A stretch of DNA of 62,442 nt from JANQKX01 sp039028695 (GCA_039028695.1 JBCCHN010000014.1:1-62442); one strand, 5' to 3'; numbered from the stretch's first letter, positions 1-8,555 are shown. The notes: generated by a model from the letters alone, not told the origin. Translations and numbers: made by a program.

Positions 1-1
1 A

Positions 2-154
2 CCGCACGTGAACAAGAAGAGCCGTGAACAGTTCGAGATCCGTACCCATAAGCGCCTGCTCGACATCGTGGACCCGACCCCGCAAACGGTCGATGCCCTG
101 ATGAAGCTTGACCTGGCGGCCGGTGTTGACGTCGAGATTAAGTTGAAGGGCTAG
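2..154 (+). CDS. rpsJ: 30S ribosomal protein S10, C-terminal fragment
   Basis: The first 50 codons read in frame 2 give the C-terminal half of S10, including the family-typical RTHKRLLDIVDPTP stretch, and end at TAG (152-154). S10 sits in the head of the 30S subunit and also partners NusB in transcription antitermination. The gene is cut by the window edge, so its start and the promoter of the S10 operon are not visible. rplC begins only 4 bases after the stop, as expected for the first two genes of an S10 operon. Confidence 0.96.
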   Translation, partial: PHVNKKSREQFEIRTHKRLLDIVDPTPQTVDALMKLDLAAGVDVEIKLKG

Positions 155-158
155 GCCG

Positions 159-950
159 ATGCGGACCGGACTAATTGCACAGAAAGTTGGCATGACCAGG
201 GTTTTCACGCCCGAAGGCAGCCACATCCCCGTGACCGTTTTGCGCCTTGACGGCTGTCAAGTTGTCGCTTTGCGCACGGCGGACAAGGACGGCTACAACG
301 CGGTGCAGCTCGGCAACGGCGCAGCCCGGGTCAAGAACGTTTCCAAGCCGATGCGGGGACATTTTTCCAAGGCGAAGGTGATTCCCAAGCAACGGGTGGC
401 CGAGTTCCGGGTCGCCGAAGACGCTCTCTTGGAAGTGGGCCAGGAAGTGACGGCCTCCCATTTTGTGGCCGGGCAATATGTGGACGTGGTCGGCACCTCT
501 ATCGGTAAGGGCTTCGCCGGTGCCATGAAGCGGCACAACTTCGGCGGCTTGCGGGCCAGTCACGGTGTTTCGATTTCCCACCGGTCGCACGGTTCCACCG
601 GTAACAGTCAAGACCCGGGCAAGGTCTTTAAAGGTAAAAAGATGGCCGGCCACATGGGCGATCATCGGGTGACCACCCAAAATCTGGAGGTGGTGTCCAC
701 CGATGACGAAAATGGCCTAATTCTGATCAAGGGCGCAGTGCCCGGTGCCAAGGGCGGCTGGGTGATGGTGAGCGATGCGGTGAAACGGGCTCGCCCGGAC
801 GAGGCGCCTTATCCGGCGGCGGTTCGCGAGGCCGAGGCGCCCGCGGAAGAAGAGGTCGCAGCGGTTCCTGCTGAGGAAGCACCCGCTGAGGAGGCCGTGA
901 CCGAAGAAGCGCCCGCGGAAAACGCTGGTGAAGAGAATAAGGATCAATGA
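159..950 (+). CDS. rplC: 50S ribosomal protein L3
   Basis: L3 binds 23S rRNA near the peptidyl transferase centre and is an early assembly protein. The first ~215 residues match the family, including the conserved basic loop around SHGSTGNSQDPGKVFKGKKMAGHMG. The 263-residue product is longer than the usual ~210 because of a C-terminal tail of about 40 residues made almost only of Ala, Glu, Pro and Val; acidic tails on L3 are known in alphaproteobacteria. The stop overlaps the rplD start (ATGA), suggesting translational coupling. Confidence 0.97.
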   Translation: MRTGLIAQKVGMTRVFTPEGSHIPVTVLRLDGCQVVALRTADKDGYNAVQLGNGAARVKNVSKPMRGHFSKAKVIPKQRVAEFRVAEDALLEVGQEVTASHFVAGQYVDVVGTSIGKGFAGAMKRHNFGGLRASHGVSISHRSHGSTGNSQDPGKVFKGKKMAGHMGDHRVTTQNLEVVSTDDENGLILIKGAVPGAKGGWVMVSDAVKRARPDEAPYPAAVREAEAPAEEEVAAVPAEEAPAEEAVTEEAPAENAGEENKDQ

Positions 951-1573
951 CCATGAAGCTTTCGGTCACGACCCTGGAGAATAAAAGTGCCGGCGAGATT
1001 GACGTTGACGAAGCTGTCTTTGGCGCCCCTGTGCGCAAGGACATCTTAGCTCGCGTGGTTAACTGGCAGCTGGCGAAACGTCGGGCCGGCACCCACAAGG
1101 TCAAAACCCGTGGCGAGATTTCTGGCTCCACCAAAAAGCTTTTCCGGCAAAAGGGGACAGGTAACGCGCGTGCCGGCTCGGCCCGAGTCACGCAGCGGCG
1201 CGGCGGTGCGACGGTCTTCGGTCCTGTCGTGCGCGACCATGCCCATGACCTGAATAAAAAGGTCCGAAAGATGGGCTTGCGCACGGCTCTGTCTGCCAAG
1301 GCTGCTGAAGGCAATCTGCATGTTTTAGAGAGCGCTGATGTGGAGGGCGGCAAATCGGCCAATTTGGCCAAGGCGCTGGACGCGCTTGGCTGGACTTCGG
1401 TTCTGGTGATCGACGGCACGGCGGTTAACGATGGTTTCGCCCGCGCCGCCCGCAACCTGCCCAAGGTGGATGTCCTGCCGGAACAAGGGGCCAATGTTTA
1501 CGACATCCTGCGCCGGGACACCTTGGTGTTGACCCGTGACGCGGTGACAGCGCTGGAGGCGCGCCTGAAATGA
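947..1573 (+). CDS. rplD: 50S ribosomal protein L4
   Basis: L4 binds 23S rRNA and its extended loop lines the narrow part of the exit tunnel; in E. coli it also represses the S10 operon. The loop is visible at about residues 60-90 (KLFRQKGTGNARAGS, then RGGATVFGP). Length (208 residues) is normal. The start at 947 overlaps the rplC stop; a second ATG at 953 is also possible. The gene overlaps rplW by 4 bases. Confidence 0.97.
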   Translation: MTMKLSVTTLENKSAGEIDVDEAVFGAPVRKDILARVVNWQLAKRRAGTHKVKTRGEISGSTKKLFRQKGTGNARAGSARVTQRRGGATVFGPVVRDHAHDLNKKVRKMGLRTALSAKAAEGNLHVLESADVEGGKSANLAKALDALGWTSVLVIDGTAVNDGFARAARNLPKVDVLPEQGANVYDILRRDTLVLTRDAVTALEARLK

Positions 1574-1902
1574 GCAAGGGACGTCCACGCAGCAAAGGAG
1601 ACTACCAGATCTCCAAAGAGCGCATGTACGAGGTTGTGCGCCAACCGGTGGTGACTGAAAAGTCCACCATTATTTCGGAACATAACCAGGTGGCCTTCAT
1701 GGTGCCCCTGGATGCCACCAAGCTTGAAATTCGCGCGGCGATCGAGGGTTTGTTCAGCGTCAAGGTTCGTGCGGTCAATACCTTGCGGCAGGAAGGGAAG
1801 GTAAAGCGTTTTCGGGGTCGCCTTGGACGGCGCTCGGACACCAAAAAGGCTTATGTGACCTTGGAAGAAGGTCATTCAATCGATGTGACCACGGGGATCT
1901 AA
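1570..1902 (+). CDS. rplW: 50S ribosomal protein L23
   Basis: L23 lies at the tunnel exit, where trigger factor and SRP dock. The core VVRQPVVTEKST and the C-terminal KRFRGRLGRRSDTKKAYVTL are typical. The 4-base overlap with rplD favours the start at 1570, giving 110 residues, about 10-15 more than usual; an in-frame ATG at 1624 would give a core-only protein. rplB follows after 3 bases. Confidence 0.96.
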   Translation: MSKGRPRSKGDYQISKERMYEVVRQPVVTEKSTIISEHNQVAFMVPLDATKLEIRAAIEGLFSVKVRAVNTLRQEGKVKRFRGRLGRRSDTKKAYVTLEEGHSIDVTTGI

Positions 1903-1905
1903 CCG

Positions 1906-2736
1906 ATGGCGTTGAAAACATATAATCCAACCACGCCAGGCCGGCGGACCTTGGTCCTGGTGGACCGGGGCGACCTATGGAAGGGCAAGCCGGTCAAAAA
2001 GCTGACTGAGGGTTTGACCAAATCGGGCGGTCGCAACAATCACGGCCGGATCACGGCGCGGCGGCGCGGTGGTGGTCACAAGCGCCGTTACCGTATGGTG
2101 GACTTCAAGCGGCGCAATTTCGATGTGCCTGCTACGGTGGTGCGCTTGGAGTACGACCCGAACCGCACGGCCTTTATCGCATTGATTGAGTACGATGGTG
2201 GCGAACAGAGTTATATCCTGGCCCCGCAACGCCTGGCGGTCGGTGATCAAGTCATCTCCGGTGAAAAAGCCGATATCAAACCCGGCAATGCCATGCCCTT
2301 GGCGTCCATTCCCGTTGGCACGATCGTGCATAATGTGGAGTTGAAGCCTGGTAAGGGCGGTCAGATCGCGCGCGCCGCTGGCACCTATGTGCAATTGGTC
2401 GGCCGCGACGCGGGTTATGCTCTGCTCCGCTTGGGTTCGGGCGAAGTGCGCATGGTGCGGGCCGAGTGCATGGCCTCCATCGGCGCCGTCTCCAATGCGG
2501 ATCAGTCCAACATCTCGCTGGGTAAGGCCGGCCGGAACCGTTGGTTGGGCAAGCGCCCCTCGGTTCGAGGCGTGGCCATGAACCCCATCGACCATCCCCA
2601 CGGCGGCGGCGAGGGCCGCACCTCGGGCGGTCGTCATCCGGTCACCCCTTGGGGCAAACCGACCAAGGGCGCCAAGACTCGCCACAACAAGAAGACGGAC
2701 AATCTGATTGTTCGTCGTCGCCACAAGAAACGTTAA
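1906..2736 (+). CDS. rplB: 50S ribosomal protein L2
   Basis: L2 is needed for subunit joining and peptidyl transferase activity. The 276-residue product has full family length, the N-terminal basic OB-fold region (RRRGGGHKRRYR near 52-63) and the NPIDHPHGGGEG motif with His230, equivalent to the conserved His229 of E. coli. It lies in the S10 operon, 3 bases after rplW and 15 before rpsS. Confidence 0.98.
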   Translation: MALKTYNPTTPGRRTLVLVDRGDLWKGKPVKKLTEGLTKSGGRNNHGRITARRRGGGHKRRYRMVDFKRRNFDVPATVVRLEYDPNRTAFIALIEYDGGEQSYILAPQRLAVGDQVISGEKADIKPGNAMPLASIPVGTIVHNVELKPGKGGQIARAAGTYVQLVGRDAGYALLRLGSGEVRMVRAECMASIGAVSNADQSNISLGKAGRNRWLGKRPSVRGVAMNPIDHPHGGGEGRTSGGRHPVTPWGKPTKGAKTRHNKKTDNLIVRRRHKKR

Positions 2737-2751
2737 GGGAGCGTCTTTTCC

Positions 2752-3030
2752 ATGTCTCGTTCCGTATGGAAAGGTCCTTTTGTCGATGGCTACCTTCTGC
2801 ACAAAGCAGAGAAGGGGCGGGCATCGGGCCGCAACGACATCATCAAGACTTGGTCGCGCCGGTCCACCATCATGCCCCAATTCGTCGGCCTGACCTTTGG
2901 TGTTTACAACGGCAAGAAATTTCTGCCGGTGTTGGTGACTGAAAACATGGTCGGCCACAAGTTTGGGGAATTCGCCCCGACCCGGACCTTTTACGGTCAC
3001 GCGGCGGACAAGAAGGCCAAAAGAGGGTAA
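2752..3030 (+). CDS. rpsS: 30S ribosomal protein S19
   Basis: S19 forms a complex with S13 in the 30S head and touches A-site tRNA. The 92-residue sequence begins MSRSVWKGPFVDGYL and holds the typical WSRRSTIMPQFVG and GHKFGEFAPTRTF stretches. Length and start are normal. rplV starts 5 bases downstream. Confidence 0.97.
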   Translation: MSRSVWKGPFVDGYLLHKAEKGRASGRNDIIKTWSRRSTIMPQFVGLTFGVYNGKKFLPVLVTENMVGHKFGEFAPTRTFYGHAADKKAKRG

Positions 3031-3035
3031 TCGAG

Positions 3036-3416
3036 ATGGGTAAAGCAAGCCATCCGCGCCGTTTGTTGGAAACCGAGGCCAAAGCCGTGGTGCGTAACCT
3101 GCGCACCTCGCCGCGTAAGCTGGACTTGGTTGCAGGCAGTATTCGCGGCATGTCGGCGGAAAAAGCCTTGGCCGAGTTGACCTTTTCCAAGCGACGTATC
3201 GCTGGCGATGTAAAAAAGGCGCTGCAATCGGCTATCGCTAATGCTGAAAACAACCATCAGCTCGATGTGGACCGGCTCTATGTGTCGGAAGCCTCGGTCG
3301 GGCGGTCCTTTGTCATGAAGCGATTTCGTGCCCGCGCCCGGGGCCGCGCGGCCAAAATTTTGAAGCCGTGGAGCCATCTGACCGTGGTGGTGCGCGAGCG
3401 TGAGGAGACGGCGTAA
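3036..3416 (+). CDS. rplV: 50S ribosomal protein L22
   Basis: L22 contacts all 23S domains; its long beta-hairpin reaches into the exit tunnel. The family signature is present: RTSPRKLDLVAGSIRG near residues 25-40, and the C-terminal hairpin segment FRARARGRAAKILKPWSHLTVVV. Length 126 is slightly above the E. coli 110. The TAA stop shares its last base with the rpsC start (TAATG). Confidence 0.97.
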   Translation: MGKASHPRRLLETEAKAVVRNLRTSPRKLDLVAGSIRGMSAEKALAELTFSKRRIAGDVKKALQSAIANAENNHQLDVDRLYVSEASVGRSFVMKRFRARARGRAAKILKPWSHLTVVVREREETA

Positions 3417-4093
3417 TGGGTCAAAAGGTCAATCCGATCGGGCTGCGTTTGGGCATCAACCGGACCTGGGATTCCCGCTGGTTCGCAGATGGTTCCTATG
3501 CGGACATGCTGCATGACGATATCAGGATTCGCCGTTATCTGCGCAAGCAATTGCAGCAGGCGGGCGTGTCGCGGATCGTCATCGAGCGGCCGGCGAAAAA
3601 GGCGCGGGTGACCATTCACACGGCGCGGCCGGGTGTGGTGATCGGCAAGAAGGGCGCCGACATCGAAAAACTGCGCGGTGCTTTGCAGAAGATGACCGGT
3701 GGGGAAGTCCACTTGAACATCGTCGAAGTGCGCAAGCCGGAAATCGATGCGACTTTGGTGGCTGAGAACATTGCCTCTCAGTTGGAGCGGCGGGTGGCCT
3801 TTCGTCGGGCCATGAAGCGGGCCGTGCAATCGGCCATGCGCTTGGGCGCCGGGGGCATCCGGATCAATTGCAGCGGCCGTTTGGGCGGTGCCGAAATCGC
3901 GCGGACCGAATGGTACCGTGAGGGCCGGGTTCCCTTGCATACCCTGCGGGCCGATGTGGACTACGGCGAGGCGACAGCCCACACCACCTACGGCACCTGT
4001 GGGGTAAAGGTGTGGGTCTTTAAAGGTGAGATCCTGGAGCACGACCCCATGGCGCAGGATAAGAAGTTACAGGAGACTCAAGCCGCGCGCTAA
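3416..4093 (+). CDS. rpsC: 30S ribosomal protein S3
   Basis: S3 forms part of the mRNA entry site and, with S4 and S5, the ribosomal helicase. It starts MGQKVNPIGLRLG, has the KH domain around residues 40-110 with the RPGVVIGKKGADIEKL RNA-binding loop, and the C-terminal GTCGVKVWVFKGE stretch. Length (225 residues) is typical. It is coupled to rplV by a one-base overlap. Confidence 0.98.
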   Translation: MGQKVNPIGLRLGINRTWDSRWFADGSYADMLHDDIRIRRYLRKQLQQAGVSRIVIERPAKKARVTIHTARPGVVIGKKGADIEKLRGALQKMTGGEVHLNIVEVRKPEIDATLVAENIASQLERRVAFRRAMKRAVQSAMRLGAGGIRINCSGRLGGAEIARTEWYREGRVPLHTLRADVDYGEATAHTTYGTCGVKVWVFKGEILEHDPMAQDKKLQETQAAR

Positions 4094-4123
4094 ACCCAGC
4101 GCGGGCATGAAGGAATTTAAGCG

Positions 4124-4546
4124 ATGTTGCAGCCGAAGCGGACAAAATTCAGAAAGGCTCACAAAGGCCGGATTCACGGGAACGCTAAGGGCGGTACCGA
4201 GCTCAACTTTGGGGCCTATGGCCTTAAAGCCATGGCACCGGGCCGGGTGTCGGCGCGCCAGATTGAGGCGGCGCGGCGGACCATTACGCGGCGGATGCGC
4301 CGTGTGGGTAAGCTGTGGATCCGGATTTTCCCGGATGTGCCCGTTTCCTCCAAGCCCGCCGAAGTGCGTCAGGGTAAGGGCAAGGGTTCACCGGAATGGT
4401 GGGCCGCGCGGGTCAAGCCCGGCCGGGTGATCTTTGAGTTGGACGGTGTCCCCCATGACCTGGCCAAGGATGCTTTTAGGTTGGCGTCGGCGAAATTGCC
4501 GATCCAAACCAAATTCATAACGCGCTTGGGCGCGGAGGAAGGGTAA
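4124..4546 (+). CDS. rplP: 50S ribosomal protein L16
   Basis: L16 helps position A-site tRNA. The 140-residue protein begins MLQPKRTKFRKAHKGR and carries the family pattern IEAARRTITRRMRRVGKLWIRIFPD and a GxGSPE-type stretch (GKGSPEWWAARVKPG). A purine-rich stretch (AAGGAATTTAAGCG) lies just upstream of the ATG. rpmC begins 3 bases after the stop. Confidence 0.97.
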   Translation: MLQPKRTKFRKAHKGRIHGNAKGGTELNFGAYGLKAMAPGRVSARQIEAARRTITRRMRRVGKLWIRIFPDVPVSSKPAEVRQGKGKGSPEWWAARVKPGRVIFELDGVPHDLAKDAFRLASAKLPIQTKFITRLGAEEG

Positions 4547-4549
4547 GCC

Positions 4550-4747
4550 ATGAAGCCCGCCGACTTGAAGGTTAAAACCGAAGACGAGCTGCAGGAGTCC
4601 CTCTTGGACCTGCGCAAGGAAAAATTCAATCTGCGTTTCCAAAAAGCCTCGGGCCAATTGGAAAACACAGCCCGCGTGCGTCAGGTGCGCCGCGATATTG
4701 CTAAAGTCAAAACCATCCTGCGTGAAAAACGCCAGGCTGCTTCTTAG
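4550..4747 (+). CDS. rpmC: 50S ribosomal protein L29
   Basis: L29 is a small helical protein near the tunnel exit, next to L23. The 65-residue product shows the typical ELxxxLLDLRKEKFNLRFQ helix and the RQVRRDIAKVKTILREK helix. Its place between rplP and rpsQ is the canonical one. Confidence 0.96.
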   Translation: MKPADLKVKTEDELQESLLDLRKEKFNLRFQKASGQLENTARVRQVRRDIAKVKTILREKRQAAS

Positions 4748-4758
4748 GAGTTAGAGCA

Positions 4759-5004
4759 ATGCCCCGTCGCGTATTGCAAGGTGTCGTGGTGAGTGACAAA
4801 ACCGACAAAACCGTCACGGTTTTGGTAGAGCGGCGCGTCATGCACCCGATCTATAAAAAGTTTATCAAGCGGTCGAAAAAGTATCACGCGCATGATGAAG
4901 AAAACCGTCACAGCGTTGGCGAGACGGTCCGAATTGAAGAATGCCGTCCAATCTCCAAGACCAAGTCTTGGAAGGTCGTGGTCGGCGATGAGGCAAGTCA
5001 GTAG
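4759..5004 (+). CDS. rpsQ: 30S ribosomal protein S17
   Basis: S17 is a primary 16S-binding protein with an OB fold. The sequence MPRRVLQGVVVSDKTDKTV, the KKYHAHDE region and the VGETVRIEECRPISKTKSW motif are diagnostic. The 81-residue length is normal. It is normally the last gene of the E. coli S10 operon; here transcription clearly continues, as only 52 bases separate it from rplN. Confidence 0.97.
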   Translation: MPRRVLQGVVVSDKTDKTVTVLVERRVMHPIYKKFIKRSKKYHAHDEENRHSVGETVRIEECRPISKTKSWKVVVGDEASQ

Positions 5005-5056
5005 GTAATTTGGGCCGCGCAGTGATGTCGGCCACTTAGTAAAAGGGACCACAGCG

Positions 5057-5425
5057 ATGATCCAGATGCAAACGCAGCTTGATGTCGCCGATAACTCGGG
5101 CGCCCGACGGGTGCAGTGCATTAAGGTTCTCGGCGGATCCAAGCGGAAAACCGCGGGCGTGGGCGATGTGATCGTCGTGTCCGTTAAAGAGGCCATTCCG
5201 CGGGGCCGGGTCAAAAAAGGTGACGTGCATCAGGCTGTGATCGTGCGCACGGCCAAGGAAATTCGTCGCGGTGATGGCTCGACCATCCGCTTTGACAGCA
5301 ATGCGGCGGTCTTGATCAACAAACAGCGCGAGCCCATCGGTACTCGTATTTTCGGCCCGGTGACTCGTGAACTGCGCGCCAGGCAGTTTATGAAAATTGT
5401 TTCCTTGGCGCCCGAGGTGTTGTGA
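5057..5425 (+). CDS. rplN: 50S ribosomal protein L14
   Basis: L14 lies at the subunit interface and is the target of the silencing factor RsfS. The 122-residue protein begins MIQMQTQLDVADNSGARRV and ends with RELRARQFMKIVSLAPEVL, both family signatures. It is the first gene of the classical spc set. Its TGA stop (5423-5425) overlaps the likely rplX start. Confidence 0.98.
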   Translation: MIQMQTQLDVADNSGARRVQCIKVLGGSKRKTAGVGDVIVVSVKEAIPRGRVKKGDVHQAVIVRTAKEIRRGDGSTIRFDSNAAVLINKQREPIGTRIFGPVTRELRARQFMKIVSLAPEVL

Positions 5426-5748
5426 TGGCGAAGAAGTTTAAGATTAAGAAAGGCGACCGGGTCACTGTGATTTCCGGCCGCGACCGGGGCAAGACCGGTG
5501 AAGTCTTGCGCGTCTTGCGCAGCGAGGAGCGTGTCGTGGTGGCGGGGGTCAATATGATCAAACGCCATCAACGGCCGACACAAACCTCGGGCGGGGGCAT
5601 CATCGAACGTGAGGCGGGGATTCACATCTCCAACGTGGCCCATGTGGACCCATCCGGCGGCAAAGCCACCCGGGTCGGCATTCGCCTTGATGATAGCGGC
5701 CGTAAGGTGCGCTATGCCAAGCGTTCCGGCGAAACCATCGATCTTTAA
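5425..5748 (+). CDS. rplX: 50S ribosomal protein L24
   Basis: L24 is an assembly initiator of the 50S subunit with a KOW motif, seen here as KGDRVTVISGRDRGKTGEVLRVL (residues ~8-30). I place the start at the ATG of the TGATG overlap with rplN (5425); a GTG one codon earlier (5422) is also open. The product is about 107 residues, the usual size. Confidence 0.96.
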   Translation: MAKKFKIKKGDRVTVISGRDRGKTGEVLRVLRSEERVVVAGVNMIKRHQRPTQTSGGGIIEREAGIHISNVAHVDPSGGKATRVGIRLDDSGRKVRYAKRSGETIDL

Positions 5749-5765
5749 GGCGAAGGTCTGCGACT

Positions 5766-6308
5766 ATGAAACCGCGCTTGAAAGAGCATTATGATAATAA
5801 CGTCAAGGCGTCCTTGATGGAGGAATTCGGCTACAAAAACGCCATGGAAGTGCCCAAGATCGAAAAGATCGTGGTCAACATGGGAGTTGGCGAGGCCGTT
5901 CAGGACTCAAAAAAGATCAAGACGGCTGTTGGGGAAATGGCCCAGATCACCGGCCAGCGTCCGGTGGTGACTAAGGCCAAGAAATCGATTGCGACCTATA
6001 AGTTGCGCGACGGCATGCCGGTGGGCTGCAAGGTGACCTTGCGCCGGGCCGTTATGTACGAATTCCTCGATCGTCTGATTACCGTGGCCTTGCCTCGGGT
6101 GCGAGATTTTCGCGGCCTGAACGGCAAGAGCTTCGATGGCCGGGGAAACTACGCCATGGGCTTGAAAGAGCAACTGGTGTTCCCGGAAATCGACTATGAC
6201 GCGGTGGATGAGATTCGCGGGATGGACATTGTTATTTGCACCACGGCAAAGAGCGATGCGGAAGCAAGAGCCCTGTTGAAGGGTTTCGATATGCCGTTCC
6301 GGGCATAG
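5766..6308 (+). CDS. rplE: 50S ribosomal protein L5
   Basis: L5 binds 5S rRNA and contacts P-site tRNA. Diagnostic segments are PKIEKIVVNMGVGEA, the ITGQRPVVTKAKKSIA stretch, and the C-terminal YDAVDEIRGMDIVICTTAKSD. Length 180 is typical. The gene lies 17 bases after rplX. Confidence 0.98.
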   Translation: MKPRLKEHYDNNVKASLMEEFGYKNAMEVPKIEKIVVNMGVGEAVQDSKKIKTAVGEMAQITGQRPVVTKAKKSIATYKLRDGMPVGCKVTLRRAVMYEFLDRLITVALPRVRDFRGLNGKSFDGRGNYAMGLKEQLVFPEIDYDAVDEIRGMDIVICTTAKSDAEARALLKGFDMPFRA

Positions 6309-6329
6309 AACGGCGGAGAGGATCAAAAG

Positions 6330-6635
6330 ATGGCAAAAAAGAGCGCCATAGAAAAAAACCAGGCACGTGAGAAAAAGGTGCGCCAATACGCAGGCCGCCG
6401 GGCTCGGCTTAAGGCAATCGCCACGAACCGGGAGCTGGCGCCGGAAGAGCGTTTTCAGGCCTATTTGAAACTGGCCGAGCTGCCGCGCAATTCCAATCGC
6501 AATCGGGTTCGGAACCGCTGCAAGGTGACGGGTCGGCCCCGGGGCGTGTACCGCAAATTTGAACTGTCTCGTATCGCGCTGCGTGATTTGGCCTCCACGG
6601 GTCAGATCCCCGGCATGGTCAAGTCAAGCTGGTAA
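6330..6635 (+). CDS. rpsN: 30S ribosomal protein S14, zinc-independent form
   Basis: S14 is a late-binding protein of the 30S head. The 101-residue product has one cysteine and no CxxC pairs, so it is the longer zinc-free (C-minus) type usual in proteobacteria. The C-terminal RCKVTGRPRGVYRKFELSR motif is diagnostic. An AGGAT-type ribosome binding site precedes the ATG. Confidence 0.97.
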   Translation: MAKKSAIEKNQAREKKVRQYAGRRARLKAIATNRELAPEERFQAYLKLAELPRNSNRNRVRNRCKVTGRPRGVYRKFELSRIALRDLASTGQIPGMVKSSW

Positions 6636-6651
6636 GAAGGGTTAAGCAAGA

Positions 6652-7050
6652 ATGTCTATGAGTGATCCTCTGGGCGATATGCTGACTCGCATTCGCAATG
6701 GTCAGCGGGCCGGAATGGGCTCGGTCTCTGCGCCGGCGTCGCGGTTGCGCGCCAATGTGCTCGAAGTTCTAAAGCGCGAAGGCTATATTCGCGGCTACCG
6801 CTTGGAAGACGAGCGCGCGGGCATCAAATCCTTGGAAATCGAGCTGAAGTACCACGATGGCGCGCCGGTGATCCAAGATATTTCGCGGGTCTCCCGTCCG
6901 GGCCGGCGGGTCTATTCCAAGATCAAGGAATTGCCGCGCGTCTTTAACGGATTGGGAATCACCATCCTCTCGACCCCGCGTGGGGTCATGTCTGACAACG
7001 AGGCACGGGTCGCCAACGTGGGCGGCGAAGTCCTGTGCCAGGTATTTTAG
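6652..7050 (+). CDS. rpsH: 30S ribosomal protein S8
   Basis: S8 binds the central domain of 16S rRNA and in E. coli also represses spc translation. The N-terminal SDPLGDMLTRIRNGQ and the C-terminal GLGITILSTPRGVMSDNEAR motif are clear. Length 132 is typical. No S8-type mRNA target could be judged by eye. Confidence 0.98.
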   Translation: MSMSDPLGDMLTRIRNGQRAGMGSVSAPASRLRANVLEVLKREGYIRGYRLEDERAGIKSLEIELKYHDGAPVIQDISRVSRPGRRVYSKIKELPRVFNGLGITILSTPRGVMSDNEARVANVGGEVLCQVF

Positions 7051-7060
7051 GAATCTGGAT

Positions 7061-7594
7061 ATGTCTCGGGTAGGCAAAAATCCTGTCGATGTGCCTTCGG
7101 GCGTGGATGTGGCCATCAACGACCGCATCGTTTCGGCAAAAGGCAAGCTAGGCCAACTTGAATATGAGGCGACCGGCGACGTGGAGCTGTCCATGGAGGA
7201 CGGCAAGATCGTTGTTAAGCCGGTCAACGAGAGCAAGCGCGCCCGCTCCATGTGGGGAACCGCCCGCTCGCGGATCCAGAACTTGATAACCGGTGTCTCG
7301 CAAGGCTTCACCAAGGAGCTGGAGATCAACGGCGTTGGCTATCGCGCCTCGGTGCAAGGCCAGAACTTGGTTCTTCAGCTGGGTTATAGCCACGATATCA
7401 ATTATCCGATCCCCCAAGACATCCAGGTGAAGTGCGATAAGCCCACCTCGATCTCGATCACGGGAATGGATAAGCAAAAGGTCGGTCAAATGGCGTCGGA
7501 GATCCGTGCCTACCGCAAGCCGGAGCCTTACAAGGGCAAAGGCATCAAGTATGCGGGCGAGGTGATCCTGCGCAAAGAAGGCAAGAAGAAGTAA
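7061..7594 (+). CDS. rplF: 50S ribosomal protein L6
   Basis: L6 lies near the factor-binding site of the 50S subunit. I start it at the ATG at 7061 (MSRVGKNPVDVP), which is the family's usual N-terminus; the reading frame is open further upstream, but only inside rpsH. The C-terminal signature YRKPEPYKGKGIKYAGE is present. The product has 177 residues, normal length. Confidence 0.97.
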   Translation: MSRVGKNPVDVPSGVDVAINDRIVSAKGKLGQLEYEATGDVELSMEDGKIVVKPVNESKRARSMWGTARSRIQNLITGVSQGFTKELEINGVGYRASVQGQNLVLQLGYSHDINYPIPQDIQVKCDKPTSISITGMDKQKVGQMASEIRAYRKPEPYKGKGIKYAGEVILRKEGKKK

Positions 7595-7598
7595 GGCC

Positions 7599-7961
7599 AT
7601 GTCGACAAGTCAAGAATTGCGCCAAAAACGCGCCAGTCGGGTGCGGCGGCAAATCCGGGCCAAAGCAGGCGATCGTCCGCGGCTTTCGGTGTTTCGCTCG
7701 AGCAAGCACATCTACGCTCAGGTGATCGATGACAGCCGTGGCGTGACCGTGGCAGCCGCCTCAACTATGGACAAGGATCTCAAGGGACAGTTGTCGCGCG
7801 GAACCGACAAGGAAGCCGCCGCGCAAGTCGGTAAGCTGGTGGCGGATCGCGCCCTGGCGGCCGGTTTGAAGGAAGTGGTCTTCGACCGCGGCGGTTATTT
7901 GTATCATGGCCGGGTGAAGGCCTTGGCAGAGGCGGCCCGCGAGGGCGGCCTGTCATTCTAG
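7599..7961 (+). CDS. rplR: 50S ribosomal protein L18
   Basis: L18 binds 5S rRNA together with L5 and L25. The 120-residue protein has the RPRLSVFRSSKHIYAQVIDD motif and the C-terminal VVFDRGGYLYHGRVKALAEAAREGGL. The spacing of 4 bases to rplF and 12 to rpsE shows a tight operon. Confidence 0.97.
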   Translation: MSTSQELRQKRASRVRRQIRAKAGDRPRLSVFRSSKHIYAQVIDDSRGVTVAAASTMDKDLKGQLSRGTDKEAAAQVGKLVADRALAAGLKEVVFDRGGYLYHGRVKALAEAAREGGLSF

Positions 7962-7973
7962 GGAATGTGATTT

Positions 7974-8555
7974 ATGGCACGTGCTCCAAGAGAAGGTCGC
8001 GGTCGCGACCGTGATGACCGGCGGAACCGGGAAAGCGACGAACCGGAACTGATTGAAAAGCTGGTCGGAATCAACCGGGTGGCCAAGGTGGTCAAGGGTG
8101 GTCGGCGCTTTGGCTTTGCCGCGCTGATGGTTGTTGGCGATGGCCGTGGCCGGGTCGGCTATGGCCACGGCAAGGCTCGCGAAGTGCCGGAAGCCATCCG
8201 CAAGGCGACTGACGCGGCTAAAAAGAACATGATCCGGGTGCCCTTGCGCGAAGGCCGGACCCTGCATCACGATATGAAGGGCCATTATGGCGCCGGTCGA
8301 GTGGTTATGCGCTCGGCTGATGTGGGTACGGGCGTGATCGCCGGCGGTCCCATGCGCGCTGTCTTTGAGTCCTTGGGTATTCAGGACGTGGTGGCCAAAT
8401 CCGTGGGGTCATCCAATCCGCATAACATGATCAAGGCGACATTTGAGGCCTTGGGCCGTTGCGCCAGCCCACGTATGGTAGCGCAGCGCCGTGGCAAGAA
8501 GGTCTCCGACATACTGGGTCGTCGGGATACGGCGGCGGCCGAGGCGCGGGAGTAA
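7974..8555 (+). CDS. rpsE: 30S ribosomal protein S5
   Basis: S5 supports decoding accuracy at the mRNA entry tunnel. The double-stranded RNA-binding-like domain (ELIEKLVGINRVAKVVKGGRRF) and the GYGHGKAREVPEAIRKA loop are diagnostic. The N-terminus carries a charged Arg/Asp/Glu-rich extension of about 20 residues. Length is 193. Confidence 0.97.
   Translation: MARAPREGRGRDRDDRRNRESDEPELIEKLVGINRVAKVVKGGRRFGFAALMVVGDGRGRVGYGHGKAREVPEAIRKATDAAKKNMIRVPLREGRTLHHDMKGHYGAGRVVMRSADVGTGVIAGGPMRAVFESLGIQDVVAKSVGSSNPHNMIKATFEALGRCASPRMVAQRRGKKVSDILGRRDTAAAEARE

Noticed and set aside
1975..3048. 357-codon open frame on the minus strand opposite rplB-rpsS
   Set aside because: It lies opposite conserved ribosomal genes; long antisense frames are common in GC-rich coding DNA, and the product shows no recognisable family.
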